DNA of 64,000 bases from Candidatus Rhodobacter oscarellae (GTDB taxonomy: Bacteria > Pseudomonadota > Alphaproteobacteria > Rhodobacterales > Rhodobacteraceae), in assembly GCF_001078595.1 (NCBI RefSeq), contig NZ_LFTY01000002.1:1916957-1980956 (forward strand). The letters run 5' to 3'. Position numbers and translations under genes: made by a program. This document shows, piece by piece, positions 44,987 through 53,154 of this stretch (the stretch's first letter is position 1; every line of letters begins with the position of its first letter). The notes beneath the pieces are model-generated. The model made no database searches. It was not told the DNA's origin and saw nothing but the letters and a program-made list of their open reading frames with translations.

Positions 44987-45557
44987 ATCGCTTCTCCTTT
45001 GCCGGACATCCGCCCCGAAGCGATCCGAGGGCGGCACACGGCATTTCTTGCTTGGTTGAGTCGGGCGCGAGGCCCAGATCGTGGGCGTATAGACGAGGCC
45101 CGAGGCGGGATCAAGGGCCCTGAGCACGCTTGAAAGCAAGAGGCGGACTGCGCGCCGCGCAACGGCCGCGTGTGGCTTGCACCAAGTTTGTACAAGGCGC
45201 AATTTTCTTGCAAGAAAATTGCGAAACTCTTGAAAGAGTTTCTTTCCCGCGCCCCGAATGGATCCTCCATGCGCAACCTCTCGCCAGCCGCGGACCCAAC
45301 TTTCCTTCGAAGGAAAGTGCAAATCTCTTGCAAGAGATTTGTCGCGCCCTCAGGCGGGTACAGGTCGATCGCGACCCGAGCAGCGCGGCCCTGGAGACCT
45401 GGACCCTGGCACTGATCGCTTTCAGCCTGGCGATCCTGGCGGCGGGCGGAGCCGATTGTGAGCTGCTGGCCTACCCGCTTTTTCTCCTCACGCTTAACGC
45501 CTCCGCTCTGCTGGCCATGGCATAGACGCGGACGCCCGGCCCTGGCAGGGTGGCGCC
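44987..45557. other. 571-bp region upstream of rplO holding a palindromic element
   Basis: Contains the rplO promoter region on the minus strand and the reversed 142-bp element at 45199-45340. Between 45341 and 45557 a frame ending at 45525 encodes a hydrophobic stretch (WTLALIAFSLAILAAGG) but has no credible start within it, so it is not called as a gene. Confidence 0.5.
45199..45340 (-). repeat. 142-bp four-palindrome element, copy 3 (reversed)
   Basis: Read on the plus strand the order is inverted: 45199-45222 (GCAATTTTCTT/AAGAAAATTGC), 45224-45241 (AAACTCTT/AAGAGTTT type), 45299-45318 (ACTTTCCTT/AAGGAAAGT) and 45321-45340 (AAATCTCTT/AAGAGATTT). The length is again exactly 142 bp. With copy 2 it forms an inverted pair around rplO-secY-adk. 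Confidence 0.95.
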
Positions 45558-46268
45558 ATGATCCGAAACGCCATAGCCGCGCTCACCGCAACCGCCCTCG
45601 CCGCCAGCCCCGCCCTGCCCTGCGCCGCCCCGGCGATGCTGGTCTTTGACGGGTCCGCCTCGATGGATGAGATCAGCTTTGAGACCGGGCCGAACACCCG
45701 CATCGTTGAGGCGCGCCAGGCGATCCGGCGCGCCATGCCCGAGATCACGCCGCATCGCGAGGTCGGGCTGGTGATCTATGGGCCCGGCGGTGCGGATAGC
45801 TGCTCTGGCATCGAGGTGCGCTTTCCTCCAGCGCCGGACACCGCCGCGGAGATCATCCAAGAGATCGGGGCGCTGCGCCCCAGCGGGCTGACGCCGCTCA
45901 GCGCCGCGGTGGAGCGCGCCGCCCAGGTCCTGGACTACCAAACCCAGCCCGCGGTGGTGGTGCTGGTCACCGACGGCAACGAGACCTGCGGCGGACGCCC
46001 CTGCGCGCTTGGGCAGCGGCTGGCAGAGACCGCGCAGGACCTGACCGTGCATGTGATCGGCTTCCGCGCCGTGGTGGATTTCTTCAGCTGGAACAACCCC
46101 GAGCAGGACCCGACAACGAACGCGACCGTGGCGCGCTGTTTGGCGGATCTGAACGGTGGCTTGTTCGTGAGCACCGAAACCGTCGACGCGCTGGTGGATG
46201 CGCTGAACCAAACGCTGGGCTGCGCGTTGATTGGGCGGCTTGAGGGCGCTGAACGCGCGTTCAATTAG
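45558..46268 (+). CDS. Secreted von Willebrand factor A domain protein
   Basis: 236 residues. Seen: a signal peptide (about 1-23, ending near LPCAAP), then a VWA domain with the metal-ion site MLVFDGSASMDE (DxSxS), a conserved Thr in PSGLTPLSAAVERA and the Asp in VVLVTDGNETCGG. Two Cys pairs are available for periplasmic disulfides. It probably mediates protein interaction in the periplasm. The ATG at 45558 has GGCAGGGTGG 6-15 nt upstream. It is monocistronic; the next feature downstream is a composite repeat. Confidence 0.85.
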   Translation: MIRNAIAALTATALAASPALPCAAPAMLVFDGSASMDEISFETGPNTRIVEARQAIRRAMPEITPHREVGLVIYGPGGADSCSGIEVRFPPAPDTAAEIIQEIGALRPSGLTPLSAAVERAAQVLDYQTQPAVVVLVTDGNETCGGRPCALGQRLAETAQDLTVHVIGFRAVVDFFSWNNPEQDPTTNATVARCLADLNGGLFVSTETVDALVDALNQTLGCALIGRLEGAERAFN

Positions 46269-46303
46269 TGGAGGTGGCCAGGAATGGGCGTTGGGGGGCT
46301 ACC

Positions 46304-46580
46304 GCCCCGGGCTTGACCCGGGGCCCCTCCGTTGAGGAATTCGCAACCCGGGCAGCGGCCGACCTGGAGGTCGCTTGCGCATCAGGTCTAGCAACAACAA
46401 CATCTCTGGAAACCAAGACGTTTCAACTAGATGCGCGGTTGTAAAAGCGGCCTCCTGGGGGAGGTCGGCCGCTGCCCGAGGCAAGCTCGGGCGGTTGCAT
46501 TGCTTGGATTACGTTGCGTCTGGTGTCGGCAAGCGGCGCCAAGGCGGTGCGCCTGATGCTCAACGTCCACTCCAACCCAC
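46304..46580 (-). repeat. Composite repeat with 17-bp perfect inverted ends, copy 2
   Basis: Reverse-strand copy of the element at 31411-31686. The palindrome GCCCCGG-GCTTGAC-CCGGGGC is at 46304-46324; a 24-bp gap follows; the inverted ends are at 46349-46365 and 46462-46478 with 96 bp inside; the more weakly conserved left arm extends to about 46580. It fills most of the 514-bp gap between the VWA gene and the molybdenum hydroxylase operon. The rest of that gap holds a GGCCGG-TTT-CGCCGGCC type hairpin near 46748 and otherwise nothing I recognise. Confidence 0.85.
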
Positions 46581-46782
46581 AAAGAGACAGCGCCCAACCA
46601 GCCGAGATCGCATTTCGCGCCCGCAGCAATGCCCCGGGCGCCCTCACTGCAACGCGCGGCCTGGCGGTCTCAAATACCGCCCCCGCAGGTCGGTTTCGGG
46701 CTTGTGAAGGACCGGCGATTTTGCAAACCTCTACGAAAGGATAGCTAGGCCGGTTTCGCCGGCCACAGCCACGGGAGGTACG

Positions 46783-47634
46783 ATGCGCTATCACACCCCA
46801 GACAGCTTTGAAGACGCCTCGGCCATCGCCGCGGCGGCAAGCGGAACCACGCGGTTCTTGGCGGGCGGCACCGACGTGTTGGTGCAGCTGCGCTCTGACC
46901 TGGTGGAGCCGGACGACCTGATCGACGTCAAGCATATCCCCGGCGTTAAGGACATCGCCCAGACAGCCGATGGCGGCTGGCGCATCGGCGCGGCGGTGTC
47001 CGGCGCCGAGATGATGGCCCATGCGGGGCTGCGCGCGGCCTGGCCGGGCGTGGTCGAGGCCACGGACCTGATCGGCTCGACGCAGATCCAGACGCGCTGC
47101 ACCATGGTGGGCAACCTCTGCAACGGCTCGCCCGCGGCGGATAGCGTGCCCGCGCTGGTGGCCGCGGGTGCGACCGCAACGATCGTGGGCCCGAACGGCA
47201 CCCGCGAGGCGGCGGTGGAGGACATCCCGACCGGGCCCGGTCGGCTCTCGCTGGCGAAGGGCGAGGTGGTCAGCGCGCTCAACCTGCCTGCGGGCCATGG
47301 CGGCGACGCCTATCTGCGCTTCATCCCGCGCACCGAGATGGACATCGCGGTGGTCGGCTGCGGCGTGTCGCTGGCGCGCGATGGTGACGTGATCACCTCG
47401 GCACGGGTGTCCCTGGGCGCGGTGGCCCCGACGGTGCTGCTGGTCGCAGACGCCGCGACCGCCCTGATCGGATCGCGCCTGGAAGAGGCGCCGCTGGCGC
47501 AGCTCGCCGCGGCGGCAAGTGCCGCCTGCAACCCGATCGACGACAAGCGCGGCACCATCAAGTTCCGCACCCATGTGGCGGGCGTGCTGGCGCAGCGCGC
47601 GGCCAAGATCGCCTATGACCGGGCAGGAGCGTAA
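46783..47634 (+). CDS. Molybdenum hydroxylase FAD-binding (medium) subunit
   Basis: 283 residues, CoxM/CutM-like. Seen: the FAD pyrophosphate motif FLAGGTDVLVQLRSDL (AGGTD at about residues 26-30); the second FAD motif with TRCTMVGNLCNGSPAADSVPAL in the position of the usual TIGGN; and FIPRTEMDIAVVGCGVSL. It passes electrons from the 2Fe-2S subunit to FAD and on to an acceptor. The ATG at 46783 has GGGAGG 5 nt upstream. It is first gene of an M-S-L set, with 4 bp to the next gene. Confidence 0.92.
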   Translation: MRYHTPDSFEDASAIAAAASGTTRFLAGGTDVLVQLRSDLVEPDDLIDVKHIPGVKDIAQTADGGWRIGAAVSGAEMMAHAGLRAAWPGVVEATDLIGSTQIQTRCTMVGNLCNGSPAADSVPALVAAGATATIVGPNGTREAAVEDIPTGPGRLSLAKGEVVSALNLPAGHGGDAYLRFIPRTEMDIAVVGCGVSLARDGDVITSARVSLGAVAPTVLLVADAATALIGSRLEEAPLAQLAAAASAACNPIDDKRGTIKFRTHVAGVLAQRAAKIAYDRAGA

Positions 47635-47638
47635 TCCG

Positions 47639-48112
47639 ATGATCCAAGTTTCCACCACCATTAACGGCGACGAGCATCAGTTCGTCTGCGACCCGCGCGA
47701 GACCCTGCTGGACGTGCTGCGCGACCGGCTGGGGCTGACCGGCGCCAAGGAGGGCTGCGGCACCGGCGATTGCGGCGCCTGCACCGTCGAGATCGGCGGC
47801 CGGCCGGTCTGCTCGTGCCTGATGCTGGGCGCCGAGGCCGAGGGCAAAGAGATCACCACCGTCGAGGGCATCGCCGATGGCGAGGACCTGCACCCGCTGC
47901 AGGTCAACTTCATCAAGCACGCCGCCCTGCAATGCGGCATCTGCACGCCGGGCATCCTGGTGGCCACCAAGGCCCTGCTGGAGGAGAACCCGAACCCGAC
48001 CGAGACCGAGGTGCGCTATTGGCTGGCGGGCAACCTGTGCCGCTGCACCGGCTACGACAAGATTATTCGCGCGGTCATGGAGACCGCCGCAGAGATGCGG
48101 GAGAACGCATAA
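47639..48112 (+). CDS. Molybdenum hydroxylase 2Fe-2S (small) subunit
   Basis: 157 residues with two 2Fe-2S domains. The N-terminal plant-ferredoxin-like cluster has KEGCGTGDCGACTVEIGGRPVCSC, and the C-terminal helical cluster has LQCGICTPGILVATKALL and [13 protein letters not shown]. It shuttles electrons from the Mo site to FAD. The ATG at 47639 has GGCAGGAG about 9 nt upstream; the upstream frame is overlap shadow. The stop overlaps the start of the large subunit (TAATG). Confidence 0.95.
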   Translation: MIQVSTTINGDEHQFVCDPRETLLDVLRDRLGLTGAKEGCGTGDCGACTVEIGGRPVCSCLMLGAEAEGKEITTVEGIADGEDLHPLQVNFIKHAALQCGICTPGILVATKALLEENPNPTETEVRYWLAGNLCRCTGYDKIIRAVMETAAEMRENA

Positions 48113-50346
48113 TGGCATTTGACGAGAAGACCGAAGGCTTCAACGTTGTCGGCACGCGGCCAGACCGCCCCGACGGCATCGACAAGGTCACCGGGCGCGC
48201 GAGTTACGGCGCCGATGCCAGCAAGGCCGGCATGCTGCACGGCGCGATCCTGCGCTCGCCGCATGCGCATGCGGTGATCAAATCTATCAATCTAGACAAG
48301 GCGCTGGCGCTGAAGGGCGTCAAGGGCGTGGTCACCCGGGCGGACTTCGCCGAGGGGCTGACCGGCGAGAACTGGAACGTGCTGGAAAACGTCATGGCCG
48401 GCGAGAAGGCGCTTTATGACGGGCATGCCGTGGCCGCCGTGGCCGCGACCTCGCAGTTGATCGCGCGCGACGCGCTGAAGCTGATCGAGGTCGACTACGA
48501 GCCGATCCCGCATGTGACCGACGTGGACAAGGCGATGCAGCCGGACGCCCCGGTGATCCGCGAGGGCCAGGCCTCCAAGGCGGTGCCCGCGGGCATGCAC
48601 CCCAACGTGGTCGACTACCACGAGAGCGGGCACGGGGACGTCGAGGCGGGCTTTGCCGAGGCCGACCTGGTGATGGAGAGGACCTTCACCACCGAGGCCA
48701 CCCACCAGGGCTACATCGAGCCGCATGCCTGCCTGGCCACGCTGGGCGGTGACGGGCGCGGCGAGCTGTGGTGCTGCACCCAGGGCCACTGGAACGTGCA
48801 AAAGATCTGCGCCGCACTTGTGGGCATAGAGCAATCCGCCCTGCGCGTGACCGCCTCCGAGATCGGCGGCGGCTTCGGCGGCAAGACTGCGGTGTTCATC
48901 GAGCCGGTGGCGCTGGCGCTCAGCCGCAAGACCAACCGCCCGGTCAAGATCGCCATGCCGCGCGCGGATGTGTTCAAGGCCACGGGGCCGACCGCGTCGA
49001 CCTCGATGGACGTCAAGATCGGCCTCAAGAAGGACGGCACGATGACCGCGGCCTGGGGCGAGTTCCGCAGCCAGGGCGGCGCCTTCCCGGGCTCGCCGTT
49101 CTCGTTCACCGCGATGTGCGCCTTCGCGCCCTACGCTTTGGAGAACGTCAAGCAGATCGGCTATGACGTGATGACCAACCGCCCCAAGCAGGCGGCCTAT
49201 CGCGCGCCGGGCTCGCCGATGGCGGCCTTCGCGGTCGAGAGCCTCTTGGATGAGATGTGCAACCAGATGGGGCTGGACCCGCTGGAGGTGCGGCTCAAGA
49301 ATGCCTCCAAGCAGGGCACCAAGGCCTCGTTCGGCCCGACCTGGGACCGCATCGGCCTGGTGGAGTGCCTGGAGGCCGCCAAGGAGCACTCGCATTACGC
49401 CGCCCCGGTGCCCGAGGGCGCGGGCCGCGGGATCTCCTGCGGGTTCTGGTTCAACCATGGCGGCGAGACGTCGGTGACCCTGGCGATGTCCGAGGACGGC
49501 ACCGCGCAGCTGATGCTGGGCACGCCCGATATCGGCGGCAGCCGCGCCTCGATGGCGATGATGGCCGCCGAGGAGCTGGGCATCCCCTACGAGCATGTGC
49601 GCGCCACGGTCGCGGACACCGCCACGCTGGGCTATAACGAGGTCTCCCATGGCAGCCGCGTGACCTACGCGTCCGGCCTGGCCACGATCGAGGCCGCGCG
49701 GGACACCGTCAAGAAGCTCTGCGCCCGGGCGGCGGCCAAATGGGGTATCGACGAGGACGCCGTGGTCTGGCGCGACGGCTGCGCGGTGCCCTCGGGGCCG
49801 AATGCTGGCGATTTCGACCCCCTGCCCATCGGGCAGATCTGCCGCAAGATGGGCGCCACCGGCGGCCCCATCGTGGGCCATTACGAGGCCACGCCAGAGG
49901 GCGCGGGCGTCTCCTTCGCAGTGCATATCGTGGACGCGACCGTGGACCGCGAGACAGGTGCGACCTCGGTGGACCGCTACACGGTGATCCAGGACGCGGG
50001 CAAGGCGATCCACCCCGACTATGTCGAGGGCCAGTACCAGGGCGGCGCCGCGCAGGGCATCGGCTGGGCGCTGAACGAGGAATACATCTATGGCGAGGAC
50101 GGGCGGCTGCAGAACGCAGGCTTCCTGGATTACCGCATCCCGGTGGCCTCCGATCTGCCGATGATCGACACGGTGATCGTCGAGGTGCCCAACCCGGGCC
50201 ACCCCTACGGAGTGCGCGGCGTGGGCGAAACCTCGATCTGCCCGCCCCTGGCGGCGATTGCCAATGCGGTGTCGAATGCCGCGGGCGTGCGGATGAAGGA
50301 CCTGCCAATGCGGCCCTCGCGCATTCTCGACGCTCTGGACGGCTAG
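48112..50346 (+). CDS. Molybdenum hydroxylase large subunit, substrate unknown (not CO dehydrogenase)
   Basis: 744-residue xanthine-dehydrogenase-family Mo-cofactor subunit. Seen: N-terminal GIDKVTGRASYGADASKAGMLHGAILRSPHAHA; the Moco segment EIGGGFGGKTAVFIEPVALALS; MLGTPDIGGSRASMAMMAAEELG; YNEVSHGSRVTYASG; and the catalytic Glu in GVRGVGETSICPP. At the active-site loop it has AYRAPGSP (residues 362-369) instead of AYRCSFR of form I or AYRGAGR of form II CoxL. It therefore has no Cu-binding Cys and probably hydroxylates an aldehyde, heterocycle or acyl-CoA. A MoaD-like gene follows after a double palindrome. Confidence 0.93.
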   Translation: MAFDEKTEGFNVVGTRPDRPDGIDKVTGRASYGADASKAGMLHGAILRSPHAHAVIKSINLDKALALKGVKGVVTRADFAEGLTGENWNVLENVMAGEKALYDGHAVAAVAATSQLIARDALKLIEVDYEPIPHVTDVDKAMQPDAPVIREGQASKAVPAGMHPNVVDYHESGHGDVEAGFAEADLVMERTFTTEATHQGYIEPHACLATLGGDGRGELWCCTQGHWNVQKICAALVGIEQSALRVTASEIGGGFGGKTAVFIEPVALALSRKTNRPVKIAMPRADVFKATGPTASTSMDVKIGLKKDGTMTAAWGEFRSQGGAFPGSPFSFTAMCAFAPYALENVKQIGYDVMTNRPKQAAYRAPGSPMAAFAVESLLDEMCNQMGLDPLEVRLKNASKQGTKASFGPTWDRIGLVECLEAAKEHSHYAAPVPEGAGRGISCGFWFNHGGETSVTLAMSEDGTAQLMLGTPDIGGSRASMAMMAAEELGIPYEHVRATVADTATLGYNEVSHGSRVTYASGLATIEAARDTVKKLCARAAAKWGIDEDAVVWRDGCAVPSGPNAGDFDPLPIGQICRKMGATGGPIVGHYEATPEGAGVSFAVHIVDATVDRETGATSVDRYTVIQDAGKAIHPDYVEGQYQGGAAQGIGWALNEEYIYGEDGRLQNAGFLDYRIPVASDLPMIDTVIVEVPNPGHPYGVRGVGETSICPPLAAIANAVSNAAGVRMKDLPMRPSRILDALDG

Positions 50347-50364
50347 GGTTGATCTGGGCGGGGG

Positions 50365-50408
50365 CAGAATTTTGGAAAAATTCTGGTCCGAAATCCTTTA
50401 AGGATTTC
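50365..50408. repeat. Bridged double palindrome, second copy
   Basis: The first dyad has arms CAGAATTTT/AAAATTCTG with a GGA loop (50365-50385) and the second has arms GAAATCCTT/AAGGATTTC (50390-50408). The junction reads CTGGTCCGAA. The architecture matches 8287-8333. It lies between the hydroxylase large-subunit stop and the moaD-like start on the same strand. Confidence 0.88.
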
Positions 50409-50428
50409 ACCCCCGCCTGCCGCACGCG

Positions 50429-50683
50429 ATGTACAAGCCCCTTGTGAAAGTTCATCTCTGGTCCGGCCTGCGCTCGCTGGTCGGGCAAGAGGTTGTCGAG
50501 GTGCGCGCCACAAACGTGGCGCAGATGCTGAACGCGCTAGAGAAGGAACACCCCGCCCTGTCCGACGCCATTGACGCGGGCGTTTCGGTTTCCATCGACG
50601 GCAAGATCTACGCCTATGGCCTCACCGAGGCCGTAGACGAGACCAAAGAGATCTATTTGCTGCAGCGCATCAAGGGTGGATAA
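50429..50683 (+). CDS. MoaD/ThiS-family ubiquitin-like sulfur carrier protein
   Basis: 84 residues ending in the diagnostic Gly-Gly (LLQRIKGG) that is adenylylated and thiocarboxylated in this fold. Seen: beta-grasp segments VKVHLWSGLRSLV, VRATNVAQMLNALEKEHPAL, VSVSIDGKIYAYGL and EIYLLQRIKGG. In a molybdenum hydroxylase operon it could be a molybdopterin-synthase small subunit or a dedicated sulfur donor for the cofactor. The ATG at 50429 has no strong ribosome binding site. A truncated second copy lies at 51849-52031. Confidence 0.85.
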   Translation: MYKPLVKVHLWSGLRSLVGQEVVEVRATNVAQMLNALEKEHPALSDAIDAGVSVSIDGKIYAYGLTEAVDETKEIYLLQRIKGG

Positions 50684-50699
50684 CTGAGAGCCAAGGCAC

Positions 50700-51584
50700 G
50701 TGAGAAACTCCTTAAGCGTTCCCAAAAAACTCTTTCGCTATAGAAGCTTAAGAAATTCTTACTCGATTCAAGAAATAGAGAAAGTTCTAGAACGGCAGCA
50801 GATCTTTATGGCGTCTTCGGATTGGGTAAACGATCCATTCGACTTTAAACCGGTTTATGAGAAATCCTCACTTCGCAAAATCAATCAACGAATAAAAGCC
50901 AATACCCCGAACCGTAAAGGTATCTCTAGACAACGTATGTCCGAGCTTGGGGGCCGGAAATTGAGCCGAAGCGAATATCGGGAGCTTACGAAACCAACGA
51001 AGAAGGCCCCGCTTCTGCTGGCCAAATTAGAGGACTATGCCTCTCGCGAAACCCTGAAGCGATTGAAATCAGAAAGCCTGGTAACATGCTTTTCGGAGAT
51101 TGGCGACAACATACCGATGTGGTCGCACTATGCAGACCAGCATTCAGGCGCGTGTCTCGAATTCGATGTTGAAGTTGATAAAAGACACGACGCGACTGAA
51201 GTTCCTTGGAGAGTCCTCTACACGGACGACAGGCCAACATTATCAACGTTGGACATGATGATTTTTTCAGATCGGCACGAAACCCAGAGACATAAAACAG
51301 GTTCTGATCGGAATGAGAGTAAATCCAGAGTTCTGGAGAAATTATTCTTAGCGAAATCAATAGATTGGAGTTATGAGCGGGAGTGGCGTTTCTTTGAGTA
51401 TCCTGGTGTCGGCGCACGATACAAAAAACTCCCTTGCCTGAAATTGGCAGCCATCACTCTTGGTTTGCGCGCTTCAGATTCAAAAATTGAAGAAATTCTT
51501 CGCAGATTTGGAGAATCCGTTAAAGTTCGGCGCGCTATTTTATCAAAAAGTCAGTTCTCAATAAATTATCAAATTCTCTCCTAA
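50700..51584 (+). CDS. DUF2971-family protein, AT-rich insertion
   Basis: 294 residues. Seen: the family N-terminus KKLFRYRSLRNSYSIQEIEKVLERQQIFMASSDWVNDPFDFKP; the central SLVTCFSEIGDNIPMWSHYADQHSGACLEFDV; and LAKSIDWSYEREWRFFEYPG. All match DUF2971 proteins, whose function is unknown and which often occur in genomic islands and near phage or defence genes. Base composition is strikingly AT-rich against high-GC neighbours, and codon use is correspondingly different, so it is recently acquired. The GTG at 50700 is 16 bp after the moaD stop. It occupies the place where a ridA-like copy would be expected (see the duplication finding). Confidence 0.85.
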   Translation: MRNSLSVPKKLFRYRSLRNSYSIQEIEKVLERQQIFMASSDWVNDPFDFKPVYEKSSLRKINQRIKANTPNRKGISRQRMSELGGRKLSRSEYRELTKPTKKAPLLLAKLEDYASRETLKRLKSESLVTCFSEIGDNIPMWSHYADQHSGACLEFDVEVDKRHDATEVPWRVLYTDDRPTLSTLDMMIFSDRHETQRHKTGSDRNESKSRVLEKLFLAKSIDWSYEREWRFFEYPGVGARYKKLPCLKLAAITLGLRASDSKIEEILRRFGESVKVRRAILSKSQFSINYQILS

Positions 51585-51599
51585 ACATCAAACAACCTA

Positions 51600-51848
51600 C
51601 TTTCGCTGCTCCTTCAATCCGTGCATCTACCGTGCCTCGTCCGGCGTTGCCGCGGCATTCATCTGGTTGCGCCCCGCGCCCAGCACCGATCACTAGTAAT
51701 TGGCACCGAGCATCCGGTCGGCTATGCCCTTCATATGCGCCACAACCTCGGGTCGCCCGCCGACCCCACCGATCAACCCCAACTCGGTCTGCACATCGAC
51801 GGTGGCTCAAAAACGTCCTGGTAGGCAAAATGCGTCAGGGTTATAGAG
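51600..51848 (-). pseudogene. Decayed 3'-part copy of the BKACE gene
   Basis: This stretch aligns with 53165-53560, the 3' part of the intact BKACE gene, at roughly 80 percent identity by eye. A deletion of about 141 bp lies between two short GTGGCCGC/GTCGCCGC-like repeats (intact positions 53213 and 53354). Shared stretches include GTTCATCTGGTTGCGCC-like and CGCGCCCAGCACCGA sequence near 51660-51690. It has no start, is frame-disrupted, and stops abruptly where the moaD-like copy begins (GAGATGCGC junction). It is a relic of tandem duplication. Confidence 0.8.
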
Positions 51849-52031
51849 ATGCGCGCCACAAACGTAGCGCAGATGCTGAACGCGCTGGAGAAGGAACACC
51901 CCGCCCTGTGCGACGCTATCGACGCGGGCGTTTCGGTTTCCATCGACGGCAAGATCTACGCCTATGGCCTCACCGAGGCCGTAGACGAGACCAAGGAGAT
52001 CTATTTGCTGCAGCGCATCAAAGGTGGATAG
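51849..52031 (+). CDS. Truncated second MoaD-like protein
   Basis: 60 residues equal to residues 25-84 of the moaD-like gene at 50429, ending in the same KGG. I count seven base differences over about 180, six of them synonymous (the exception is Ser to Cys), so the frame has been kept. The first beta strand and turn of the ubiquitin-like fold are missing. The in-frame ATG was created at the junction with the BKACE relic. No clear ribosome binding site. It may be a non-functional remnant or a recently converted copy. Confidence 0.55.
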   Translation: MRATNVAQMLNALEKEHPALCDAIDAGVSVSIDGKIYAYGLTEAVDETKEIYLLQRIKGG

Positions 52032-52049
52032 CAAAGGAAGGGACAGAGA

Positions 52050-52535
52050 ATGAACACGCCAGAGGACCGCATCGCCGCGCTCGGATTGTCACTGCCCGCG
52101 CCGACGCAGCTGCCGCCGGGGCTCAAACTTCCCTTTAGTTTCATTAACATCCGCGGCAGCCGCGCGCTGATATCCGGCCACCCCAAAAGCGCCCCAGACG
52201 GGAAGATCGCCGGGCCCTATGGGCAGGTGGGCACGGACCTGACCACAGAGCAAGCCTATGACGAAGCGCGCCAGATCGGCCTGTCGATCCTGGCCAATCT
52301 CAAGGCCGAGATCGGCGAGCTCTCCCGGGTCGCCGGTTGGGTCCGGGCCTTCGGCATGGTCAACTCGGCGCCGGGCTACACAGAGCAGCACCTTGCCATC
52401 AACGGGTTCAGCGACCTCATCATCGAGGTGTTCGGGCCAGAGGTCGGCGCCCATGCGCGCTCTGCCATCGGGACGCATGGCCTTCCGATGGGGTTTGCGA
52501 TGGAGATCGAGGCGGAGGCCTTGCTTCAGGCCTGA
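52050..52535 (+). CDS. RidA/YjgF-family protein
   Basis: 161 residues of the Rid (YjgF/YER057c/UK114) superfamily, which hydrolyse enamine/imine intermediates or act on related metabolites. Seen: FSFINIRGSRALISGHPKSAPDG, GPYGQVGTDLTTEQAYDEARQIGLSILANLKAEIG, a strand RVAGWVRAFGMVNSAPGY, and GPEVGAHARSAIGTHGLPMGFAMEIEAEALL with the conserved Arg that binds carboxylate in RidA. The ATG at 52050 has AAGGAAGGGACAGAG upstream. It follows the truncated moaD by 18 bp. Confidence 0.88.
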   Translation: MNTPEDRIAALGLSLPAPTQLPPGLKLPFSFINIRGSRALISGHPKSAPDGKIAGPYGQVGTDLTTEQAYDEARQIGLSILANLKAEIGELSRVAGWVRAFGMVNSAPGYTEQHLAINGFSDLIIEVFGPEVGAHARSAIGTHGLPMGFAMEIEAEALLQA

Positions 52536-53154
52536 TCGCATCTTGGCGCCAAGACCGCTGTCAGCATCGAGCCGGTCCCGGGCCGCGGCTGTCGACCACC
52601 CTGCGCACGCCCACCTATTTCTGCCGCCCCGGCATAATCGCGCTACCGGAGATGTCGTTCATTTTGACCGCTTGGATCAGCTGGGCGGCCCGGATGTCCG
52701 GAAGGGCCATGGGGTGCTCTTGTCGTTTTTTCTTTAAACTGGCGCAGTTTAGGGGGCGCTGTCGTCGCGGCCCCAGGCAGAACACGCCGGGGCAGCCCAT
52801 AATTGCATCGGTGCGCTCTGCGGCGCCGGAATGGCGAATTCACCGCGGGCGCGGCCCCGCGCAGTAGGCGGCGGCGCGCAGGTCTTCGCTATCGAAGGCC
52901 TGAATTAACCTAATCTCAACCCGAATCGCGCCACCCTCCACGGGTGGTTGGCTCGGGGACTGGCCCGAAGTTGGCCCCCAACCACCACCCGCAGATTCTG
53001 CGCGGTGCGAGGTTGATATTTCGTGAAGATCCCTACGAACAAGCTGCGTGGCAACGTCGCGCATCGGGCAAGTTCGGTGGCCCATCGCGGCCCGCGCCCC
53101 TACGGCCATCGACCCAGACCTTAACCCTCTGGTTCATGCCATCCCGAAGGGAGT
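52536..53154. other. 619-bp gap without a recognisable gene, possible gene debris
   Basis: 52545-52580 resembles 48877-48912 inside the hydroxylase large-subunit gene (GGCG.CAAGAC.GC.GT then CATCGAGCCGGT), so it may be a fragment of such a gene. A minus-strand frame around 52615-52712 encodes MALPDIRAAQLIQAVKMNDI... with no recognised family. The rest shows no motif. It converges on the BKACE stop and may be the outer edge of the duplication scar. Confidence 0.4.

Noticed and set aside
45392..45525. Hydrophobic open stretch (WTLALIAFSLAILAAGG...) that could be a small membrane protein
   Set aside because: No ATG, GTG or TTG with a ribosome binding site at its head; the frame only opens inside the palindromic element upstream.
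48292..50202. Very long antisense frames over the molybdenum hydroxylase, cox and transporter genes
   Set aside because: High-GC shadows: rich in Arg, His, Ala and Gly, no family motifs, and fully overlapped by recognised genes.
46783..50346. Calling the M-S-L set at 46.8-50.3 kb a CO dehydrogenase
   Set aside because: The active-site loop is AYRAPGSP; the genuine form I loop AYRCSFR is in the other cluster at 58-62 kb.
52615..52712. Minus-strand frame MALPDIRAAQLIQAVKMNDI... as a short gene
   Set aside because: Too short, no family recognised, located in a debris-like gap; recorded only as part of that gap.
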